NCBI RefSeq assembly: GCF_018143015.1
Contig: NC_054755.1
Span: 11,138,124 to 11,202,123, forward strand
Direction: 5' to 3'
DNA from: Lytechinus variegatus
Lineage: Eukaryota > Echinodermata > Echinoidea > Temnopleuroida > Toxopneustidae
Length of the DNA stretch: 64,000 bases
Shown one piece after another: positions 61,301-64,000 of the stretch (position 1 is the stretch's first letter; every line of letters begins with the position of its first letter). Under the pieces are notes generated by a model. That model saw only the letters and a list, made by a program, of their open reading frames with translations, did not search any database and was not told where the DNA came from. The position numbers were made by a program, and so were the translations under genes.

Positions 61301-63411
61301 ATAATTCTGAAGATGTCTGATATAATTGTTGATAAACTGAGAATTTACATGGAAGTCTGTCATATTTCGTAGGTATGTCATGCGCTTGAAGATAAAATTT
61401 ATTTTAAAAAACACATGCACACGATGGTATCAATAATGCATCGAGAATTTCCATTTGTTTGATGGAAAATAAAGAGCATGTTAGCTAAAAATTGTCTTGG
61501 TCAAGGGCCGTGCCGGGAATCGCACCCCCAACTTTCATGGTGTAGTCGACTGCCTTAGACCACTCGGCCACTGCACCTCGCCATACTGTTTTCTCATCGA
61601 TATTGCTTCGAAATCCAATAAATGTGTACTATATTACATCCTATCTCTGTCACTTCTGGAACTGCAACAGGATCAGTTGGAATTATATGATAGGTAGGTA
61701 GTAGGTATTTATTCAATAAGAAAACTGGCAAAACAGTCCAAAGACTGAAAAATCCAGTGCACAGTATAAACAAAGGCAAAGTACAATATTATAAAGATGA
61801 AATAAAAGCAAAAAATTACAACCAACCGATAATCATATTACACATAAAATCATACAAAGATATACCAAAAGAAAAAGAGAGACACTTTAAAAAGGAACAT
61901 ATTGATCAATGAAGCATGTACAAGCGTCAAGAAGTGTGAAAGTGTAATTCGAACAGAACGCAACTAGGGCATTAATGCTAATACAGGGACAAAATAAAGG
62001 GGAAAAAGGAGAAAGGGAGAGAGATAGTGAGAAGAAACCAATATTACGGGAATCACAAATATAAAAAGCAAATGTGAAAGGAAGAGAAAGAAAAAGAGAG
62101 AGGATGAGATAGGACGAATGATGAAAAAACTGACAAGGGAAAAGAGTGGGTGGAGAGAAACAGAAAGGAAAGGTAAAGGAGGGGCAGATGAAGGCAAAAT
62201 ATGGAAAAGAAGACCAACAGAAGGGGGAAATAGTAGAAAAATATGGATACAAAGCTGGTTTTAACCTTGTAAAAATATAGCAGTAAGTGATAATATTGTT
62301 TTGTTTGGAAAATAAAATCAATGTGGTGTAAAGTATCGATTAAATATTACTGTTGTGAAGGAAGTGTTACATGATTCCACTTATGTTGTCGAATCCATGC
62401 AAAACACGTCTTATTTCATACTATATCATTAAAATTGCAATACCAACAGCCGGGTTATTAGTGTGTGTCAAACTTATAGTCAGCCCTACATATTTTTTTT
62501 GTTACCGACAAAAAAAAAATCGCCATATTTCCCTTTTGGTGTCCAAAACTGCATACCCCGTGCAAATGACATTGGTCACAGGAGCCGCGGAACGGTTTTG
62601 AGATGTGGAAGGGGGGGGGATCGCCATGCAAAAATTCACAATTAGATGTTAATTTTGACGTGTTTGTCCACGGTTTTCGAAAAAAAAATGGGGGGCTGGA
62701 GAACATCCAGCCCGCCTCTTCCGCGACCTCTTGGTCATGATTTAGCTTCACTGCGGTATACTTCAACATGGTAAAAGGCGTTTTGCGATATATTTGGTTA
62801 AAGTGAACGTTCATGTTTATCGGGTAATTATGTGGAAGAATCAACCATAACGCATGTTTTCATTACCCTAGAAACATGCATGTTACCCTTTTCACAATTT
62901 CGGGAAACTTTTTACTCACCATTTTCAAGAGTAGTGGATTTGATCTGCAAAGAGTATGATAGATGGTTCAAACTACTACAGACCACATATCTCCCTTTTC
63001 CTGCAACCGATTTTTTTTAACAATATGTGACATGTTGGGCAGATAAATGGCGCTATACAAATGCTCTTCATAATCACTATCATCATCACCATCATCATCA
63101 CCATCATCAACCATCAACATCACCATCATCATCATAACCATCAGCCATCACCATTATCATCATCATCATCATCACCATCAGCATCATCAACCATCATCAT
63201 CTCACCATCATGACCATCACCATCATCAACCTTCGACATCACCATCATCATCACCATCATCATCATAACCATTTATCATACCTCTATCTGAGATGATTCC
63301 ACTTACCGTTCGTAACACTTGGTGAGTCAGATTCAATGAAGAACGTTGGCCCGCAAGAATCTGCTCCTATTGATATGTCTTCCACGAAGTCAATAGTCAC
63401 CCGAGGACATC
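34247..63411 (-). CDS. Adhesion G-protein-coupled receptor (class B2), C-terminal 14 exons; 5' end outside window
   Basis: I assembled 14 exons on the minus strand by matching GT/AG sites, reading phase and family motifs: 63411-63307, 61046-60853, 59966-59923, 54774-54666, 51025-50919, 49827-49725, 49339-49192, 38560-38494, 37387-37321, 36787-36702, 36431-36296, 35479-35438, 34906-34830, 34301-34247. Together they give 445 continuous codons, including the stop, with no frame break. The order is an extracellular piece, GAIN domain, GPS with the HLT cleavage tripeptide, TM1-TM7 (GLTWFAG in TM6, FQYLFIIS..GMQG in TM7) and a short tail. The family signals at the cell surface after self-cleavage at HL/T. 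Cys of TM3 (NRIVCK) and of loop 2 (YCWLRH) are kept. The large N-terminus that would name the subfamily lies beyond 64,000. Confidence 0.88.
34830..34906 (-). CDS. Adhesion GPCR exon m: cytoplasmic tail
   Basis: 77 bp; acceptor ATTTTTAG, donor CAAAG/gtctac (a weak donor). Encodes IKAVLKNRIHRRVKDSSWTS then KSGVQ, a basic juxtamembrane helix as expected after TM7. Confidence 0.72.
35136..35330. mobile_element. Mariner-type MITE with TA duplication
   Basis: Ends CACTCTTAAAAATGTTGGGC and GCCCAAAATTTTAAGAGTG are inverted repeats, with TA on both sides (35,134-35,135 and 35,331-35,332). Stem similarity continues through ACA.TGT and CAATTGGTT-like segments. It lies in the adhesion GPCR intron between exons m and l. 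Confidence 0.8.
35438..35479 (-). CDS. Adhesion GPCR exon l: end of TM7
   Basis: 42 bp micro-exon; acceptor CATTTTAG, donor CAGAT/gtaagt. Encodes GICILIFHCLQVPD, completing the usual Q-G-x-x-I-x-I-F-H-C pattern after TM7. Phase 0 on both sides. Confidence 0.88.
35866..36150 (+). repeat. tRNA-like sequence split by a hairpin MITE
   Basis: ATGGTGGTCGAGTGGTTTAA (A-box-like) lies before the hairpin MITE at 35,909-36,127. GGTTAGATTACCGG, a B-box-like sequence, starts directly at and after its right end. Removing the MITE would bring the two boxes to tRNA-like spacing, so the MITE appears to have inserted into a SINE head. Confidence 0.4.
35909..36127. mobile_element. CCWGGGG hairpin MITE, copy 3
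   Basis: Ends CCTGGGGGTGTTTCACAAAG and CTTTGTGAAACACCCCCCAGG-like. The arms continue as ATTTAAG.ATGACTTAAGTCGCACTTAAAT against its complement. In the region downstream of exon k. Confidence 0.8.
36296..36431 (-). CDS. Adhesion GPCR exon k: TM6 and TM7
   Basis: 136 bp; acceptor AACTATTAG, donor ATGCAG/gtatgt. Encodes RAMLILLPILGLTWFAGAIT (TM6 with the GLTW toggle region) and VIFFQYLFIISFGMQ (TM7). These are the best-conserved motifs of the family. Confidence 0.93.
36702..36787 (-). CDS. Adhesion GPCR exon j: TM5 end and loop 3
   Basis: 86 bp; acceptor GTATTTGCAG, donor TTCAA/gtaagt. Encodes FNSMILFFVMKSFMALKANA then KKDELEKF, a helical end of TM5 leading into a basic third loop. Confidence 0.85.
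37321..37387 (-). CDS. Adhesion GPCR exon i: extracellular loop 2 and TM5 start
   Basis: 67 bp; acceptor TTTGACAG, donor CTATTG/gtatgt. Encodes CWLRHDDHTIYVFVGCVFAV. CWL plus a following FVG.V segment is the class B2 loop 2/TM5 pattern. Confidence 0.88.
38494..38560 (-). CDS. Adhesion GPCR exon h: TM4
   Basis: 67 bp; acceptor TATATGCAG, donor AGCTA/gtaagt. Encodes GSLVVVGVSFGVLYDGYGST. Separated from the TM3 exon by a ~10.6-kb intron that contains both large palindromic elements. Confidence 0.85.
38585..41609. mobile_element. CCWGGGG hairpin MITE, copy 4, split by a 2.7-kb foldback insertion
   Basis: Left TCAGGGCTCCGTCTTACAAA, right TTTGTAAAACGGGGCCCAGG. Left-arm GATTGATCCGATCAACC pairs with right-arm GATTGGTCGGATCAATC. 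The left piece extends to 38,802 and the right piece starts at about 41,545, so a ~280-bp hairpin was interrupted off-centre by the element at 38,803-41,544. Confidence 0.6.
38803..41544. mobile_element. Foldback element with ~190-bp subrepeats
   Basis: TIR TAGTCCAGGATAG..CTATCCTGGACTA with a possible TA duplication. The outer ~350 bases of both arms match with only scattered differences, including a long run around ATATATACAATATTTTTTGA. Inward, each arm is a chain of ~190-bp units marked by TTCAAAATGGCCGCCAT. The mark lies near 39,107, 39,296, 39,468, 39,640, 39,830, 40,029 and 40,233 in one orientation and near 40,315, 40,500, 40,675, 40,850, 41,045 and 41,240 in the other. The switch is near 40,275. 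No transposase frame, so it is non-autonomous. Confidence 0.85.
43262..43543 (+). CDS. Unrecognised 93-codon frame inside the TIR element (left copy)
   Basis: Begins MPLHYYNFQQIRREICFDPK and continues as a very acidic, then basic, hydrophilic sequence (EVEEVQEETTETEDN). I recognise no domain. It could be a fragment of a captured host exon or a remnant of a transposon protein. It stays open in both arms and the translations are identical, but that follows from the arms being recent copies and is not evidence of selection. Confidence 0.3.
   Translation: MPLHYYNFQQIRREICFDPKDPRVVAIQVGKAKEDVIQTRVEVEEVQEETTETEDNTPDGGLYCFQKKRRSMTSRDKVKELDIKLDKVQVERL
43640..44470 (+). repeat. ~165-bp tandem repeat (CATGTGACCTGAAACT type), left arm
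   Basis: About five units, each with TTCATTGACC, AAATGACCTTTGACCTTGGT, CATGTGACCTGAAACT, AGGATGTT, a TTCATGAACTAG/GATCCATA block and CTTTCAAAGTTATGA. The mirror copy is at 45,154-45,984. Repeats with this wording are, as far as I recall, widespread in marine invertebrate genomes. Confidence 0.8.
45154..45984 (-). repeat. ~165-bp tandem repeat, right arm
   Basis: Mirror image of the array at 43,640-44,470, with identical unit order. Confidence 0.8.
46081..46362 (-). CDS. Unrecognised 93-codon frame inside the TIR element (right copy)
   Basis: Identical translation to the frame at 43,262-43,543, on the opposite strand as required by the palindrome. Same uncertainty. Confidence 0.3.
   Translation of the reverse strand: MPLHYYNFQQIRREICFDPKDPRVVAIQVGKAKEDVIQTRVEVEEVQEETTETEDNTPDGGLYCFQKKRRSMTSRDKVKELDIKLDKVQVERL
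49192..49339 (-). CDS. Adhesion GPCR exon g: TM3, loop 2, start of TM4
   Basis: 148 bp; acceptor TTACATAG, donor TTGGG/gtaggt. Encodes IVCKTIAVTLQYLFTSALAW, TMIEGVFLYR and LRIGWLSLFAWG. QYLF..A..WT.IEG..LY is the class B2 TM3 pattern and the Cys makes the loop 2 disulfide. A second possible donor four bases further in breaks the phase with the TM4 exon, so I chose this one. Confidence 0.9.
49725..49827 (-). CDS. Adhesion GPCR exon f: intracellular loop 1 and TM2
   Basis: 103 bp; acceptor ATCATACAG, donor AATCGT/gtaagt. Encodes TWKQLKIQIHINLAVSTALG then QLLFMTMAEMTWNR. The IHINLA..GQLLF pattern is a strong TM2 signature of adhesion receptors. Confidence 0.9.
49921..50541. mobile_element. TTAA-flanked long-TIR MITE, copy 2
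   Basis: Same family as 22,231-22,848: TTAA at both ends and inner arms with ATCGAAATCGGATGTAAAAT against ATTTTACATCCGATTTGGAT. Located in the adhesion GPCR intron between the TM1 and TM2 exons. Confidence 0.7.
50919..51025 (-). CDS. Adhesion GPCR exon e: stalk and TM1
   Basis: 107 bp; acceptor TTTTGCAG, donor ACAGG/gtaatc. Encodes a short stalk then TM1 (IMGSLSVLCLTLALFIYVAT). The SLS.LCL pattern is typical of class B2 TM1. Confidence 0.85.
51180..51770 (+). repeat. (TAG)n microsatellite interrupted by a MITE
   Basis: Imperfect AGT/TAG repeats at 51,180-51,247 continue at 51,563-51,745, with the MITE 51,248-51,562 between them. In the intron before the GPS exon. Confidence 0.85.
51248..51562 (+). 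mobile_element. hAT-like MITE, CATAGGCGGCGG family, copy 4
   Basis: Ends CATAGGCGGCGGAAGC and GGCTTCCGCCGCCAATG, flanked by ATAGTAGT on both sides (51,240-51,247 and 51,563-51,570). Because the flank is itself a TAG repeat, this duplication alone is weak, but it agrees with copies 2 and 3. The inner CCCCCCTAAATTTT plus T-tract plus GCTTGTCAA module occurs twice or more. Confidence 0.85.
52767..53008. mobile_element. GGTGTTA hairpin MITE
   Basis: CACTGTAAAAACTGTGGTGT at the left and CACAGTTTTTGCTGTG at the right, with TA on both sides. It is a close relative of 21,773-21,964 in reverse orientation. Confidence 0.7.
53203..53277 (+). repeat. tRNA-like sequence with perfect B box
   Basis: GTGGTTCAGTGGTTCGG (A-box-like) and GGTTCGACTCC (B box) are about 50 bases apart on the plus strand. 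Stems do not close properly, so a SINE head is the better reading. Confidence 0.45.
54546..54651. mobile_element. Short GACATTTGCTCC-type MITE remnant
   Basis: GACATTATGCTCCAGGC at the left and CGCCGGAGCAAATGTC at the right, with AGGGTTGCAA and TTAGGTTTA in between. Decayed relative of 9,920-10,101. It lies 14 bases downstream of the GPS exon donor. Confidence 0.5.
54666..54774 (-). CDS. Adhesion GPCR exon d: GPS cleavage site
   Basis: 109 bp; acceptor GCATACAG, donor GCTAAG/gtaagc. Encodes SGVWSSSGMEVV and RCRSNHLTSFAVLLSAK. HLT is the autoproteolysis site (cut before Thr), and SFAVLLS begins the tethered-agonist stalk. Met and Ser stand where the second and fourth GPS cysteines are normally found. 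Confidence 0.92.
55000..56450. other. Intronic sequence, nothing recognised
   Basis: AT-rich intron of the adhesion GPCR between exons d and c. No further exon or known repeat was seen. Confidence 0.4.
56453..57025. mobile_element. TTAA-flanked long-TIR MITE, copy 3
   Basis: TTAAAGGGATGATCCGGGC at the left and GCCCGGACCATCCCTTTAA at the right. Arms share GAAAATTTCATCAAAATCG and AATATTTTGTGA segments and a central GATGATGTCAC. Related in plan to copies 1 and 2 but with different outermost bases. Confidence 0.75.
57030..59920. other. Intronic sequence, nothing recognised
   Basis: Intron of the adhesion GPCR. A C run at about 57,691-57,703 and another at 59,707-59,716 are the only distinctive items. 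No exon signal found. Confidence 0.4.
59923..59966 (-). CDS. Adhesion GPCR exon c: start of GPS motif
   Basis: 44 bp; acceptor TTATTTCAG, donor GAAAG/gtaagt. Encodes GSGNIVYCAFIVNE with the first GPS cysteine. The canonical CxFW here reads CAFI, so the usual Trp is replaced. Confidence 0.8.
60045..60205 (+). mobile_element. Diverged or truncated CATGGGCGG MITE relative
   Basis: CATGGGCGGAAATCCC, a GGGGGACGCGTCCCCC palindrome and a later T tract with GCTTGTCAAATTTTCC resemble the CATAGGCGGCGG family. No right terminus or target duplication was found. Confidence 0.4.
60569..60743. mobile_element. CCWGGGG hairpin MITE, copy 5
   Basis: CCTGGGGGCCGTTTCATAAA and the counterpart TTTATGAAACACCCATCTGG. 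The stem is GTTAAGAGCGACTTTAAAAA against its complement, with ACGACTGGTGA further in. In the intron between exons c and b. Confidence 0.78.
60853..61046 (-). CDS. Adhesion GPCR exon b: GAIN domain
   Basis: 194 bp; acceptor TTTCACAG, donor CTTACA/gtgagt. 64 codons rich in alternating hydrophobic residues (LLHVVSLVMIIDIEDGNSTL, GSVTIDFAVNLT), as in the beta-strand part of GAIN, with several N-glycosylation sites (NVS, NST, NGS, NLT). Confidence 0.82.
61504..61580 (-). repeat. tRNA-like sequence (Leu/Ser-like D arm)
   Basis: Minus strand GTGGCCGAGTGGTCTAAGGC is a near-perfect type II tRNA A-box region, and GGTGCGATTCCC serves as B box. The expected long variable arm is not properly formed, so a tRNA-derived SINE or pseudogene is likely. 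Confidence 0.5.
61960..62245 (+). repeat. Purine-rich low-complexity stretch
   Basis: Mostly G and A (GAGAGAGATAG, AAGAGAAAGAAAAAGAGAG). Long open frames on the complementary strand are produced by this composition. Confidence 0.7.
63065..63270 (+). repeat. (CAT/CAC)n microsatellite
   Basis: Imperfect CATCAC and CATCAT triplets for about 200 bases, preceded at 63,040-63,060 by AATGGCGCTATACAAATGC, a phrase typical of the 3' end of a dispersed repeat that often precedes triplet runs. Confidence 0.85.
63307..63411 (-). CDS. Adhesion GPCR exon a: extracellular segment
   Basis: 105 bp; acceptor TATTAAG before GATGTCC, donor AACG/gtaagt. Enters with two bases of a split codon and leaves with one. 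Encodes CPRVTIDFVEDISIGADSCG followed by PTFFIESDSPSVTN, which I cannot assign to a domain. It may be the N-terminal side of GAIN or a linker. Upstream exons were not found before 64,000. Confidence 0.7.
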
Positions 63412-64000
63412 CTTAATATTGAAAAACATATAACAGTAAAATCACATCAAACTGTAAATTTTCTAGAGAAACCTGCCTTGGGTTGCATTCCGTGAAATGT
63501 TTTGCTTTGACAAATGATTACATGTATTTCGTGTACTTTGACTTACAATTGTCTCTACAAATGTTAAGGTACGAATGAGCATACTATGTGTTAGATATTA
63601 ATTTATGTATAATATTTTTTTTTCTTTATTGATCAGGCAACTTTTCAAGATGGAAGGAAAGAAAAATGTATTTTGTAAGATTTAATGTCTGATCATAAAC
63701 CTATCAACCTGCATTACTAAATATGAGTTGCAAGAAGAAAAAGATTAGGGAGAAAGTTAAGAAACAACCAACGAAATAAAATGTACGACACGCTACAAGT
63801 AAATTCATGCATGGCGATTTTTTTTTATAACAGTGAGATACATTTTTCATTTAGTCTGAATCTATATGTACTATATTTATTTGGTTTTATAATTCCCTAC
63901 AGAAAAAAAGATCCAATCGCGTGAAGACATCAAGTCGGTTAAAAAAATGAAATGAAAATTACGACAAACATATGAAGGTTGACCGAAAGTCCATGATGTC

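Noticed and set aside
61887..62321. 144-codon open frame on the minus strand
   Set aside because: Translation is Phe/Ser/Pro-rich low complexity caused by the purine-rich plus strand.
63065..63270. Regular short repeats suggesting a CRISPR-like array
   Set aside because: Simple CAT/CAC microsatellite without spacers, and the genome is eukaryotic.
63495..63550. Possible further upstream exon of the adhesion GPCR with donor ATT/gtaagt at about 63,545
   Set aside because: The only phase that fits the next exon creates a TGA at the junction, so it cannot be joined as read.

Overview
The window is animal nuclear DNA, most probably from an echinoderm and most likely a sea urchin. It is AT-rich and intron-rich, carries CR1/L2-type LINEs, and is full of short terminal-inverted-repeat (TIR) elements. 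It contains a single-exon class A GPCR of the kind expanded in sea urchins. There are no operons, ribosome binding sites or CRISPR arrays. The species assignment is an inference from content.

Layout. 1-10 kb: LINE territory. A minus-strand LINE (2608-5974) has an endonuclease and a reverse transcriptase separated by one apparent frameshift. A decayed plus-strand CR1/L2-like LINE follows (7777-9780). 10-18.6 kb: non-coding, with tandem duplications, a GGTTGG-rich tandem array (about 13.88-15.15 kb) and small MITEs. 18,604-19,899: an intact intronless class A GPCR whose third intracellular loop holds a 54-residue unit duplicated in tandem. 20-34.2 kb: intergenic, with hairpin MITEs, tRNA-like SINE heads and local duplications. 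34,247 to beyond 64,000 (minus strand): the C-terminal part of an adhesion GPCR, reconstructed here as 14 exons. They run from an extracellular piece through a GAIN domain, a GPS cleavage motif with HLT, seven transmembrane segments and a short cytoplasmic tail. Splice sites and reading phases agree at every junction.

The 9.9-kb intron between the TM3 and TM4 exons holds two large foldback structures. The first (38,803-41,544) is an older palindromic element built from ~190-bp subrepeats that reverse orientation in the middle. The second (41,906-47,718) is a nearly perfect 5.8-kb palindrome of two ~2.88-kb TIR elements head to head. It has dense CGAGT/ACTCG subterminal arrays and lies inside a mariner-like element with a TA duplication. 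Transcription of the receptor would place a ~2.9-kb double-stranded hairpin in the pre-mRNA.

Several TIR families recur: a hAT-like CATAGGCGGCGG family with 8-bp target duplications (four clear copies), hairpins ending in CCWGGGG that share ends but not stems, TTAA-flanked long-TIR MITEs, and GGTGTTA hairpins. Nested insertions give a relative order of events. The two receptors are independent signalling genes and nothing in the sequence links them functionally.
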